Notes: a model not told the origin generated them from the letters alone. Numbered from the stretch's first letter, positions 18,901-29,844 are shown. The stretch is DNA of 64,000 bases from Dendrolimus kikuchii (GCA_019925095.2 CM034412.1:6631501-6695500), one strand, 5' to 3'. A program made the numbers and translations.

Positions 18901-21803
18901 TAGGGTTGTCATCTGTGCGGTTTTTCCCCGGATTTGTGCTATGACAATCAAGTGTCGAACTGCTCTTTTTAGTATGAAAGTCTGCTGCTTCTGAACAGCA
19001 CGACTGTTGCGTGACAGTCGCGCTGTTACTGCCGCGTTGCTTGCGACTTAGTGTGAAAGAAGACTTTTACAGTCTAAGTTTAAAAAAACTGTTACCATGT
19101 CCGGGTTCTGGGCTTTAAAATCCTGGGTTTTCACGAGTTTCATCATGGTTACCAAATTATAGAGATGGCAACCCTAGTATAAACGAATGTATATAAATAC
19201 TTTATTGTGCACCATAAATTAAAGCTTTTGAACTATGGATTGAAAAAGTTTATATAGATTAAGACATTACAACTTTAAACGAAAATTGGTAGGCCATTAT
19301 ACACGCTGATTATTATAGTTTTTGAAATATGAATACTGCGTACTTGCTCGTCTTTTGTTTACTCTTTAATTTCACTCTAGATAAACTTTATAATGACTAA
19401 TAAGCTAAAATTTAAACCGATATTAGACGGTTATTTCCGTCTTTCAATTTGGTTGAATCAACCAAGGTGAATAACGTAAACTTAAATCACTCAATGTTAT
19501 TGAATAGCGTTGTCTTTTTAATTCTGTGTCTTTTAAACAAATTAAATAAATTTGAAGAATGTTATAGAATAGAATGGTATTTAATGACATTGAATGATTC
19601 AAGTTTATGTTTACATGGATCACTTTGGTTGATTAAACCAAATTGAAAGACGGAAATGAACCCTCTAATATCAGCCTAATTACTTAACTTACCTGTGTGA
19701 ATAACAATAACACAATCGCAGTGTGATGACGTCATAAAGTTAAAAACAGTTTAAATTTCACTTAAAAATAAGTAGAGGCTGAAATATAGATAATATTTAA
19801 AGTAGTCTCAAATATAGAATACCAACAGATTCGTTGTCCACTCGTGGAGTTATCCTGCATAATGGTAGACGGACACGCAGAATGGCACGACGAGTCCGTG
19901 AAAGGCACTTCAGTGGATCTGGTGAAGTATCGCCTACCAGTTCCTCGGTACATTCGCAGCCACTTACCCTGGGATCTACTGCCTATTGACATCGAAAGAG
20001 AAGATGGCTCAGCTAAGCCTAAGGTGATTTAATAATACATAACTTTTGTGACGAAAAATCCTCTTAGTTCTTCAAATAAAGTCCTCTGCTTCTTTCTTCT
20101 TATTATAAAAATCGACCTTTGAAAATTTATTTTCTTTATTCTAGTGGAAATATTGAAGCTATAACCCAAAGAATCAACACATCTTTGTGATATAAAGTAT
20201 CACATCTTCAACTGTATTGATAATAATATCATATACTCAGTATTTCCTTAGGGCCAGTTCCCATATCTTACTTTTCATTCGCTTGCTTTACCGTTGGTAG
20301 AATTGATAGGATATGACAATGACAATGAAATGACATTAGTTGTGTGGTGCTTATGTCAAATTTTAACCGATATTAAATCGAATGAACCATTATAGGATTC
20401 GGCCATTATCAAATATTGTAATAAAAATCTATTTATTCTCAAATTCGGAAAAAAGGTGGGGCAAATATTCAAAAAGACACTCGCATTTATACAGTGTATT
20501 AGATACTAGCTATATTCACATGAACTGTGCAACGAATCAAAGTAAAACACACGTTATTGAAGATACCTGTTGTAGCCAATATTTTTTATTGAAATCTGAT
20601 TAGCTGTTTTAGGGTCTATTAAAGAAAAAAATTGAGACAAAAATTCAAAATGAATAAACGACAATTTTCACATAAATGTTGACTTCAATCTATATACATA
20701 ATATTAAGTGTATAAGATAAAACCTTGGACACAAATGACGGTCATTTTCGCAAGTTACATGCATCTATCATAACAATGATATTTATATTTTTGCAACCCC
20801 TAGATCATCTACACATCTCGCAACCCAAAGGATATGGTGGTATCCTATTACCACTATTGTACCCTGGTGCACGGAGTGAAGGGTACTTTTGAAGAGTTTT
20901 GCGACCTATTTATGAAGGATCGTGCACCTTTTGGGCCCGTTTGGAACCATATACTTGGTAAGAATGTCATTGTAATTAATTACGTCTTTTCAGTACCCCA
21001 ACGTGTAATCAATGTCCCAAGAAGTTCAGAAAAATAGACATCGTACATCTAGTATATACTAAAACGCCAAAAAATAAAGGACAGAATAGTTGTAGCGTCA
21101 TCTACTACTCATGCAGGCTTTAGGACAGGGTCTCCAGATTGAGTTTTGAAAATTCCTCAATCTGATGTATTTATTACGCCTAAATTAACGTGAAATCTAG
21201 ACCGTAGTTACTATTAGATACATTTTAGTGCTTAGCTATAATTTTTGCATCTAAAGAAAAAGAAATATATATAAAGATTTTTGATCCAAAGCCAACATTT
21301 TTGGGGAAGAATATTCCTAATCTGGAGATCCTGGCGTAGAATCTTTTCAGGGTTATTAATTTTTCTGTGCAATTGTAATTGTCTTTTTTAGTATTCGTGT
21401 TCTATTTATTGTACATTCACATCCACCATCTCATTTCTTTTCAGGTTTTTGGAACAGACGTCACGACTCGAACATACTTTTCATAAAATTTGAAGAGATG
21501 AAACGGGATTTGCCGTCAGTTGTTCGCAGAACCGCGACTTTCTTGAGTAAAACTCTTTCTGACAACGACGTGGAAAAGCTTTGCGACCATCTGTCCTTCA
21601 ATAATATGAAGACAAATCGAGCAGTGAATCTGGAAGCAATTCTCGAGAGATCTTACGGTAAAAGTTATTTGGAACAAACGGACTTAAGGTTTATTAGGAA
21701 GGGGGAGATTGGGGATTGGAAGAATTATATGTCAGACGATCTTTCGAGAAGGTTCGACCAATGGGCTGACCAACATTTGAAAGGAACTGAATTAAATTTT
21801 TAA
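15975..21803 (+). CDS. Cytosolic sulfotransferase (SULT family)
   Basis: Five exons (15975-16182, 18793-18869, 19829-20023, 20804-20957, 21445-21803) join in phase to give 330 residues, close to the usual 290-340. It transfers sulfonate from PAPS to a hydroxyl or amine acceptor in the cytosol. Visible signatures are the 5'-phosphosulfate loop SYPRTGSTW (65-73), the catalytic His in RSHLPWDLLP (H140), the 3'-phosphate-binding YTSRNPKDMVVSYYH (R166, S174) and the C-terminal RKGEIGDWKN (296-305). All key residues are present, so it should be active; the acceptor cannot be told from sequence. The start ATG sits in CAAAATGAG with no upstream competitor. For exon 3, ACAG at 19825-19828 was chosen as the acceptor because the earlier AG would cause a stop. 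AATAAA at 21933 may be the poly(A) signal. Insect relatives act on retinoids, phenolics or monoamines. Confidence 0.92.
16706..16790 (+). repeat. tRNA-derived SINE head
   Basis: Has an A-box-like TGGTTGAGTGGTCTAAGCG and a B-box-like GGCTTCGATTCCTG about 55 nt apart, as in tRNA genes for Ser/Leu. No full cloverleaf with intact acceptor stem forms, so it is read as a pol III-type SINE promoter region rather than a tRNA gene. Confidence 0.5.
17708..17913. repeat. Long inverted repeat (fold-back) in sulfotransferase intron 1
   Basis: The arm 17708-17779 (AACTTCAACGGACAAGTGG onwards) is nearly the reverse complement of 17842-17913 (ending CTTGTCCGTTGAAGTTT). GTTTTACGGG at 17780-17789 pairs with CCCGTAAAAC at 17827-17836. 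Within each arm the unit CGAAT-GCAACGGATAAGTG is partly repeated. The loop is under 40 nt. The RNA would form a long hairpin; as DNA it looks like a fold-back MITE. Confidence 0.75.
18530..18625 (-). pseudogene. LINE pol C-terminal tail fragment, copy 1
   Basis: On the minus strand it reads EAHCLYRDLSKRLIDVSRD followed by QKTGL, with one internal stop upstream. It matches the tail peptide seen at 49815-50075. It is a decayed piece of a non-LTR element. Confidence 0.5.
18893..19184. mobile_element. hAT-like MITE with 8-bp target-site duplication
   Basis: The element at 18901-19176 has imperfect termini TAGGGTTGTCATCT and AGATGGCAACCCTA. It is flanked on both sides by GTATAAAC (18893-18900 and 19177-19184), a perfect 8-bp duplication as made by hAT transposases. 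At 276 bp with no ORF it is non-autonomous. Confidence 0.85.
19427..19675. mobile_element. MITE with CTTTCAATTTGGTTGA termini, copy 1
   Basis: The left end ATTTCCGTCTTTCAATTTGG is mirrored by CCAAATTGAAAGACGGAAAT at the right. Partial relatives with the same end (TTTCTGTCTTTCAATTTG or its complement) are at 44893-45065 and 62718-62890. Confidence 0.6.
20024..20803. other. Sulfotransferase intron 3
   Basis: AT-rich intron holding one short MITE at 20251-20408 and nothing else recognisable. Confidence 0.5.
20251..20408. mobile_element. Short MITE of the CCGGTTCCTATATCTTAC family, copy 1
   Basis: Starts GGCCAGTTCCCATATCTTAC and ends GAACCATTATAGGATTCGGCC. It carries CATTCGCTTGC and GTCAAATTTTAACCGAT blocks. 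Related copies are at 44715-44842, 49073-49218, 56001-56150 and 60646-60778. Confidence 0.5.
20958..21444. other. Sulfotransferase intron 4
   Basis: 487-bp AT-rich intron. It ends in a good pyrimidine tract and TTTTCAG. No feature was seen. Confidence 0.5.
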
Positions 21804-22775
21804 TTAAATTTATTAGTCCCTATTACAGTTTTGCATTACTAATAATTCGTTTCGATGTATGTAGTTGCGCAGTAGACGAATTTTAGTAGCGCTAATATTG
21901 GGTAGCAAGCAACACTGCCATTTGCGCATGCGAATAAAGTTCAATATATTCTGTTAAAAATGAGAGCTGAGATCGTCCTTTTTTTATCTAGCAAGCTTGG
22001 AGCATAGTGTTGTAGTATGGCTCATTCACGAGTGAGTTGAATCCTATAGAAATTCTGTAGGATTTAACCCAAAGTGGTGAGTTGTTGATTCAACTCACTA
22101 ATAAATCAAAAAATTGTCTAGATTATTTACCTTTCGGAAATCGGTCTGCACTTTTCTGCGCAAGCAAAAACTGCCAATCGGAAATCTAGGATGTGTAAAA
22201 ACTGTATTATAAGCAGAGAAAAGCAATAAGAATGATAATCGCCCATTAGTAAACGTAACGGCCCGGTCACGACCTTTTTACTGTGAGCAACAGCTAAGCC
22301 CGGTGCGACGAATGACAAAAACAAAAGTATTCATATGTATGAAACATGACACAAGTCGTCGCGTTGGGTTCTAACCTCCGTCGCGTCACCCGTCGCGCCT
22401 TTCATCGCCAAACCCAAGGCTGTGGCCGGGTTTGGCGATGAAAAGCACTTAAATCCTGCTTTAATAGATGGTGCAGTAAGTTATTCCTCTTTGGATGTTG
22501 CTTTTTTATCATTTAAAATCGATTCAAAAGTTGAAAAGAAAGGGGTTTGGGTAAAAGTGGCTTGATTTTTTAAGTTTGCGGCCAGCGATGACATTTATAC
22601 AGTAGATAGTATACAGTAATAAAAACACTTTTTGTTTTAACGTTTTTGTCTAACATACATCGGAGCCGAAATATGTGAAAAAATTGAACCAATTAAAACA
22701 TACATTATTTTTTATTAGATTTTGGGTTTTCATGCACAAAACTTTTTAATCTGCCATTTATTCGTTAGTAGTATT
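21804..22775. other. Sulfotransferase 3' flank with small hairpins
   Basis: Contains the probable poly(A) signal at 21933. Around 22030-22105 there is an imperfect palindrome (GAGTGAGTTGAATCC and GATTCAACTCAC). At 22400-22443 there is a perfect 16-bp hairpin. No gene is seen. Confidence 0.5.
22400..22443. repeat. Perfect 16-bp hairpin
   Basis: TTTCATCGCCAAACCC (22400-22415) and its exact reverse complement (22428-22443) are separated by a 12-nt loop. Confidence 0.65.
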
Positions 22776-23319
22776 AGGGTAATAGTTCACTTTAATTAGA
22801 TATGTTATATTATTTCAAAAGCCATGCACAAAAACATGAATCTTGCAACAAATAACCTTGCATAAAACTGATACCGTAAAACGGGGTCGATAGGCACGTT
22901 TCGTAATTTTGGATTCGATTATCTTTAATTATTTTTATGTCTGAATAAACGCTTACATTATTTTCAAATGAGTCTTATTGTTAATTTTATCATTTTATAA
23001 TAATTTCATTGGTTTTAATCATGCATTTAGAAATAGATTGATAAAATATAAAGGGGTTTGTTCGGAGGTTTGCATGATTTTTTTATGAGCGGCCACTTTT
23101 TTAGCTATTGCTATTTAATAGTTCTATACTTGAGATACAAGACTATTAAAAAAACTTGGTCCTGAGTTACATCGGAGCCGAGCTATTTAAGATCAAAATC
23201 GTGCTGCGTGAACTTAAGGTATCAGTTTTATGCAAGGTTATTTGTTGCAAGATTCACTGTTTTTATGCATGGCGTTTGAAATAATATAACATATCTAATT
23301 AAAGTGAACTATTACCCTA
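22775..23319. mobile_element. 541-bp inverted-repeat element with TA flanks
   Basis: About 100 bp at each end are near-perfect reverse complements (left GGGTAATAGTTCACTTTAAT, right ATTAAAGTGAACTATTACCC). The element at 22777-23317 is bounded by TA on both sides, as for Tc1/mariner-type insertion. No transposase ORF is present. Confidence 0.75.
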
Positions 23320-23518
23320 ATTGAATATGTTTGCTATTAGAACATAGGTACTTATACACATAATAAAAAGTAGTTGTTCTTGTAATTACATTTATTATAC
23401 AAAACTTTTTTACAATTATATTTATTAATCCACTAATTAGGTCTTATATATCTATAATCACACGCGAGAAAAGAAAACTAAATAAAACGCTCACTATAAT
23501 GACATTAAATGTGCACTT

Positions 23519-23890
23519 TATTTAGTTTTCGATATCAGGTTCTTCATGCGCTTCGTTCTCTACATCATGCCTGATTATTGTATCTAGGAACTGAGCAGGA
23601 GAAGACAAATGGTTTTGGTGCCTACCCCATTCCAAATTCCACACGATTGACATGACATGGGAACAACAACCTAATGTACGTCTTCCAACAATGCAAGAGC
23701 AATAATGACCTAAAATAGCATCCCGACCCTGAAGCCCTCGTTCTAACAAAATATAAACATAGTAAGTTCGGCTCGATACATACCTGGATTGGATTCTTCC
23801 TCTCAAAAGCCATGGATTGTTACAATCTAAGTTAACGTTTGTGAAATCTTCCAGGTTGGGTTCTTTATTTTTATGTTGTATAATAGCTAC
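23519..23890 (-). pseudogene. SWIM-like zinc-finger fragment of a transposon-type protein
   Basis: On the minus strand an open frame of about 120 residues begins before 23870 (NLEDFTNVNLDCNNPWLLRG) and ends at 23519-23522. It carries HYCSCIVGRRTLGCCSHVMS followed by IVWNLEWGRHQNHLSSP, a CxC...CxH pattern as in SWIM-type fingers. This layout occurs at the C-terminus of uncharacterised animal transposon proteins. No upstream domain is visible nearby, so it is probably a remnant. An exon of a host gene cannot be excluded. Confidence 0.45.
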
Positions 23891-26225
23891 GTGCTTGCTC
23901 TACTTGATAGTGCCCAGGGCATAAATGATGAGGTCATCATTACTTAAAATTGGAAACTATCTCCGCCAAGATCAGCGGCATTTATAGACTGAAAATGAGC
24001 CCGTGTAAATTGTAATATAGTGTTAGATGATTTTAGTCATACACAAGTTTTTTTTTAATGCATGAGTTCAGCAGGTAATCAGGCGTTTGTGAATGAAAAC
24101 ACAAAGTCAAATAAAAAATAACGTATGTTTTTATTGATTCAATTTTTTTCACATATTTGCGGTTACCATCGTGTTACAGTTATTGAGTAGCATAGTTGTT
24201 CTAAAATGCTTGTCGAGAGTTGGTGTGTGTATGTAATATATTAAAACTGTAAGGTTCTCTGATTATAAAGTATAGCTTCTGCCTGCGACTTGATTCGCGT
24301 GGAATAGTTTAAAAAAAATTGGTCTTAGCGTGATAATATATCGCCTATGGCCTTCCTTGAAAAATGGGCTATCTAACACTGAAAGAATTTTTCAAATTAG
24401 ACCAACTAGTTCCTGATATTAGCGCGTTCAAACAAGTAAACTCTTCAGCTTTATATATTAGTATAAGATTGTTACCAGTTGCTGTTCTTTTACCATAAAC
24501 CGCTCTGAGTTGTTGCAAGTATTACAGTCGTCTTTGAACGTTTGTAATATTAAGAGAATTACCAATGTGCTGCCGCTCTCTAAAGGAAGACTGGAACCTG
24601 GCCACTAATGCTGGAACACAATTCAAGGTTGTTATGGCACTATAATTTAAACCAGGGGTGGTAAAAATAATATTGATTGATATGGTGATAAAATTTAAGC
24701 TTATTTTCATCGTTTTGAAAATGAAATAAATCATAAACTTAATTACTTACGTATTTTATTACCTAGTTCTGTTCTATTCATACCTAAAACTGCATTCAAT
24801 GGTGAAATAAATACATTAGGAATTAAACTACGAATAAGTACGGAAAGTTTCTAGTTCTTACACCTACTAGATAGTGGTAGGGATTTAAATTAATATTTAA
24901 ACAAATGTTAAAACAATTGACATAAAATTAGTCTTATTTATATATTTTTTGTTTTTTAAGTCCAGTCTCCATCAACCATCTCAGGTTATTTAAAAAAACT
25001 AAATGTCGCTGATGTTGCAGAAAACCAATGTTGCGGTTACCATTAATCCATCCAAGTTGTGCAAAGAATTATGGCTCCGAGCCAAAAGGTGTCAGTTTCT
25101 ACTTGTCTCTTTATCTCCATATATTGCAACGTTTTAGGCCTTATATGCTAATGCTTATGTACTTATCACATATTATTTGCGTAAAGGCGTTCATAACATA
25201 GGGCTGCTGCTGTAGTTTGTCAATAAAAAACGGGAAGAAATAAAATTCATAAAAAAAACATTTATTTTAATATAATTCGTTACATTAAAATGAGATTCAC
25301 ATGTTTTGAAATTGGAATTCTCTAGAAGCATCTATTTATATTTAAAGACAAAAGTACGAATACTTCTTGCTCGTATGTAACAATATAAGCAGGGCTTCTT
25401 TTGTGGGGGCATGTAGTGCCCTTAAAGAAAATATCAAAAAATTGCCATAAAAACTGAAAAAAATTATAGACTCACAACTTTCGAGAATTAGCGTGCCCAC
25501 AAAAAAGAAGTGACAAAAAAGGCCTGCATATAAGGATAAATAAAGCCACAAACTAAATAAATACAACAAATTAAAATAAAATAAATTTTTCAACTTCTAT
25601 AAGCTTTGGAGAAGACGGAATACGGAAAGTTTGGCAAAGTGTATAGATATACTTTTTTCGACGACACTCGCCACAAATGATCTACTGGTATCGTGTTTTG
25701 TTAACATGTGCTTTTTCGATTAATTTCGACAATTTACTGTTAATAATTTTATTGTAAATGTTTATTTTATGGTAAGGCTTTAAATAATTATATATTATTA
25801 TAAATTATGCCGTCCTGTGAGCTTTTTCGAAAAAAATCTACCAATTTTCATTTGTATACAATCCAATTTTTTTTTATTAGTAAATGCTCTAGAGAAGTCC
25901 ATAAATTGAAGCGAACATTTAACGTGTTGCAATAAATAAAACAAAAATCATGCTCGCAATAACGAACATCGATTACAGTCAAACAAAAAATGCCCACAAT
26001 ATTAGATGAATTTTGATGACGAATAATCAGATAGCAAGATAAAATACTACTAAATCCTATAGAGTTTTCATTAAAATTAACAACGTCATGAAAATCTCAG
26101 TACTTAAAACTTGGTTATCATTAAGATCCTCATCTGATTGCGCCAAATACACCTTTACAAATTCTCCCTGTCCGTGATCGCTAACAAGAAGAAATACAAA
26201 TTACAAATGCTCTGAAAAAGGTTAA
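23891..26225. other. Gene-poor AT-rich stretch with a SINE copy
   Basis: Holds the SINE-like repeat at 24272-24470. Short open frames exist but none has coding signatures. Confidence 0.45.
24272..24470 (+). repeat. Lepidopteran SINE-like repeat, copy 3
   Basis: Same block order as 8524-8765: GCCTGCGACTTGATTCGCGT, CACTGAAAGAATTTTTCAAA, TTAGCGCGTTCAAACAAGTA and a final CTTTATATATTAGTATAAGA. Confidence 0.6.
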
Positions 26226-26385
26226 GGACTAATCGTCGTGGGGAAAGACGCCAGGGGCTTGCGGGATCCGCCATGTTGTGGTGGCACTAATACACCCGAA
26301 GGAATACTATTGCCATCGAGTTAAGGTACCCATTAAAACCCCTCGGTGTTTACTAAGGGAAAGTGGACTCTCAACCAGCTCCGCG
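26225..26385 (-). repeat. R1-type LINE 3'-tail fragment
   Basis: The minus strand reads CACCGAGGGGTTTTAATGGG, then GATGGCAATAGTATTCC, then TTAGTGCCACCACA. This matches the order in the 3' UTR of the R1-clade element (35820-35870) and in the fuller tail at 27334-27712. Confidence 0.55.
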
Positions 26386-27189
26386 AAAAGTCGATGATTC
26401 TATATTAACAGAATCAAGTAACATACAAGAAGTGCTAAAATTGAACTTACGCCGTCAGCGTAAAGCTAAAATCTAAACAATTAGCAATTCATTAGGCCAT
26501 TAATTCATTAGGTAATTACAATTTAGACTTTGGTTTAAATTTAATTGAAAGCCTAATATATATATATGAAAAAGCAAAAAAGTTGAATAATGTTTTTGTT
26601 TGACTGTATGTAAATATAAATCAAATAATAAAGTACCTAAGATTGACATAAAAAAAATCGTAAAACATTTAATCTCAAAAGACTAGATAAAGTATGTCAT
26701 AATTGACTCACAACACTCATACTACGAGGTGAATTTTTATTTCACTAGCTTTTTAAGTACCTATTACAGAGTTGCCTTCAGTTATTATAGTCGTTATTTA
26801 ATAAGTATAAGATAAATTTAAAAACAGAAGGCTTCATAAAAAACTAATTAATTTTAAAATGAATTGCTGTAAAACAAAAGAAGATGCTTATCTTTTAAAA
26901 CAAATGTACTCATCTGCTATTTTGATAAATAAGTTATTGTAATCATTTATAAAATACAAATTGCAGTTTGTAAGGTGATAACCACAAACATGAAAATTAT
27001 TATAATAGTTATTATAAAAGAAAATTATTATATTCACATTGAAGGAGAGCACTAAAAAAGGCTTATCAAAACTGTAATTCTGAAAAGTTCCTAAACCCTC
27101 CTTTTTGTATTTTTACATACATACACATACATACATAACTTCACAACAGAGCGCCATTTAGGCTTATTCTTACACACCTCACTTGCTTC

Positions 27190-27300
27190 TTTGACATGTA
27201 TTTTTTTAATGAGGGGAAACCCCATTGAAGTCTTACCACCGCGGTGGAAGGGTGGTGGGGACGTGTGGGATACGCCACGTTAGCTAGATTAAAGTATCTC
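27190..27300 (-). repeat. R1-type LINE 3'-tail fragment
   Basis: The minus strand ends CAATGGGGTTTCCCCTCATT followed by A-rich sequence. The T-run at 27208 represents its A-tail. Confidence 0.5.
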
Positions 27301-27333
27301 TAAAGAAATGTTAAGTTCATTCAAGTCGGAGTC

Positions 27334-27712
27334 ACCCTTTTTTTAGGCAAGGGAAATCCGATTGAGGACCATAGGCCGCGCGAAGGGGCATAAGTCACGA
27401 CCCGTGTGTGGGATTCGCAAAGTCGGGATGGCACTAGCACCTCTAGACAGAACTAAAGATGCTATTGCCGCTCTATAGTTAGGGATACCCACTAAAATCC
27501 ATAGTTGTTCCGTTCTGCACCTTATGCCAGAGATACGGGAAAGTGGAAGCTCGACCAACTCTGTGTACCCTGGCAGGCATGCATGGGCTCCTTCCACTAT
27601 TGACTGGAAGCATAGCGTCCGGCGTCGTAGCGCGGCACACAGTCCTTCTCTTGACGGCACTAGTAGCGAGTGGGAATCCATGGTCCACCCGCACTAATCC
27701 CTCCTAATACAA
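27334..27712 (-). repeat. R1-type LINE 3' UTR, antisense
   Basis: The minus strand carries GATTTTAGTGGGTATCCCTA, GCATCTTTAGTTCTGTCTAG and finally CCTCAATCGGATTTCCCTTG with an A-tail. The first block equals the 3' UTR of the R1-clade element at 35830-35860. It is a 5'-truncated insertion with no coding part left. Confidence 0.6.
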
Positions 27713-27870
27713 TATATGAGTAGTTAACATTTGATTCTTCTCAGGCTTTTGAATTATTTAGTCTAACGGTAAAATTTTAAACAGTGAGATAAAAATATGC
27801 TACCGCCATCGAGATATATAGTATTTAGAAACTTTTTAGAATTTACGGAACGTCATTGTCGATTGTCATT

Positions 27871-27917
27871 GAAGAATACTAGGAATGACACGTCGATTGT
27901 CATTCCTAGTATTCTTC
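27871..27917. repeat. Perfect 19-bp hairpin with 9-nt loop
   Basis: GAAGAATACTAGGAATGAC (27871-27889) is followed by ACGTCGATT and the exact reverse complement (27899-27917). CGATTGTCATT occurs twice around it, suggesting a local inverted duplication. Confidence 0.65.
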
Positions 27918-29039
27918 TTGCACGAATCATAACTTATTTCATTTTAAAATGCAGATTTAAATTAAATGAATGCAGTAATTATTATTTTTTATACAACTTA
28001 AATGACATAGCTTATCAAAGTCACCTGGAACTCAACGAAAGCTGTCTACGCGCGGACTGCGAGTGAACTACTAGATGACAACCAAGCAGAGTGACTTACG
28101 TCTATACGTGTATATACCTAGTACCAATCGCTGACAGAGTACTCGGCAATTCGTAGATCAGGCAACATACACTCATTTACCATACGACGTTCACTGGTTG
28201 ACGACGCGTGGCTCTAATGAGGTATACTATAATACTCTGATTTTTAATTACTTAGAATAAAATGACAGCTACGAGCGACTTTTTTTGTGATTCACAAGTG
28301 AGTTGTGCGAGTTGAATGGTGTGTTGCTTCAAGTTTGCAACATACAAAAAGGTCGATCGCCGCTGTCATTTTAGTCTAGAGAACTAAAAATCAGAGTATA
28401 TATACTACTTGTATAACCCTAACTTTTCATAAAATATGACACCGGCAAATCATTTTAAATTTCAAAACAGGAAAAGTTTATAATCGTATAGTAAAAAAAA
28501 TTGTGTCCGAGTTTGAACAACATTGGCAACTCTGATTATTATTCAAAATAACGGAACCATTTTACAATTATACTAAAGCTATAATATTTTTAATTATTAT
28601 TTAAAAACGGTAGTTTTTTGGATACTGATTTAATATCAGAAAATACCGTGTCTAACACATAAATCACTGAAATACACCGTTACTAAGTAACGACGTTAAT
28701 ATCTAAAAATATACAAGAAAAATATTCGTCTTTGTTTCGCCTAAGATAATACATATTATATACATCTACTTTTAATATTACAACGAAAATATATTTTTTC
28801 TATAGCGTTATACTATACGTTATATGTGTATCAAGTATTGACTAATGATCAGATAATATAATTCGATACTTTTAGTTGTGTGAAATTTTATGAAAGGATT
28901 TTCTAGTTAATAACATTTTTTAATAAATTCGTTCTAATGTGGATTCTTGAATAGGCCAAGCGCGCACTACAATTGTCTAATATACCGTACTCACAATTGA
29001 ATCAGGAAATAATAAATGTGTGCGCTTAGTCTTCGAGGC
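27918..29039. other. AT-rich DNA upstream of the R1-clade LINE
   Basis: Contains one fold-back MITE at 28232-28399. No gene is supported. Confidence 0.45.
28232..28399. mobile_element. Small fold-back MITE
   Basis: ATACTCTGATTTTTAATTA at the left is mirrored by TAAAAATCAGAGTAT at the right. The pairing continues inward through AAAATGACAGC / GCTGTCATTTT. It is about 168 bp with no ORF. Confidence 0.6.
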
Positions 29040-29058
29040 ATACGCGAGCAAAACCACA

Positions 29059-29165
29059 GGATAGACTAGGCGTGTTGCTGGGAAGTTTCTTTCGCCGTTT
29101 CTTCTCTCCCAGCCATAACACGTTGCGAAACGGCAGTAAGATAGCGTAGGCCGCCGCTAACCACC
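29059..29165 (+). repeat. Jockey-type 3'-UTR module at the 5' end of the R1-clade LINE
   Basis: GGCGTGTTGCTGGGAAGTTT, then CTCTCCCAGCCATAACACGT and CGAAACGGCAGTAAGATAGC match the sense 3' UTR of the Jockey-type LINE (9640-9745) almost exactly, in the same orientation. The match stops within a few bases after GTAGGCCGCCGC. It is either part of this element's 5' UTR or a chimeric junction. Confidence 0.65.
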
Positions 29166-29844
29166 CCCCAGGGGGTGCCCCCGCGGTCTTCACCCCCTCC
29201 GACCGCGGTTGGCACACGGGGAAGCGTCCCCGGGGCCCCAGCGGCCATTGTCACATTCCCCCTTTCTCTCCGTGACAGTGGTGTCCCACCTTCATTCCTG
29301 TCCTCAAAAGGCTCCTGTGTGTCCCTCCTCCACAATTACCCATCCTCTCCCAGTTTGACGGGCCACTCGCACCTCTCCGTTTAGCGGAGAGGTCCCTCGC
29401 GATGTGGCGGCGACGGGTCCGGCGTCTAGGCGTTTGCCAATCACCGGGCTGGCGACGGGGTGGGCCGAAGGGCGGTCCGCCCCATCTCTGACTTCGTCAC
29501 CGTCGCGCGATGTGGGGTGTGGTGGCGGCGGTTTCACCCGACCGCACCCGCACCGCGGTAGAAGAAGAGAAAACCTCCAGATGGAAATGGGTGGAGGCTT
29601 CGATTTGCTCGCCCTTAGGGCTGACCGTTTTCCCCACCCACCCGAAGCTAAGTTGGCGTGCTTGGAGCTGTATGCCGGGCGGGTTATCCCGGCTACAAGC
29701 GCCCTGTGGACGGCGTGTGGGGTGTCCTGTTTACAGCCACCCCGCACGCCGCTTACAGACTTGTAGTTTATAAGTCATTCAGATGGTCTCCCGTAAAGGA
29801 GACAATTTTAGGTTTAATAACCCCGAAAGGGGTTCGAATTTATC

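Larger units (their letters stand above)
18870..19828. other. Sulfotransferase intron 2 with two MITEs
   Basis: Contains the hAT-like MITE at 18901-19176, 31 bp after the exon 2 donor, and a second inverted-repeat element at about 19427-19675. The remainder is AT-rich. Confidence 0.6.
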
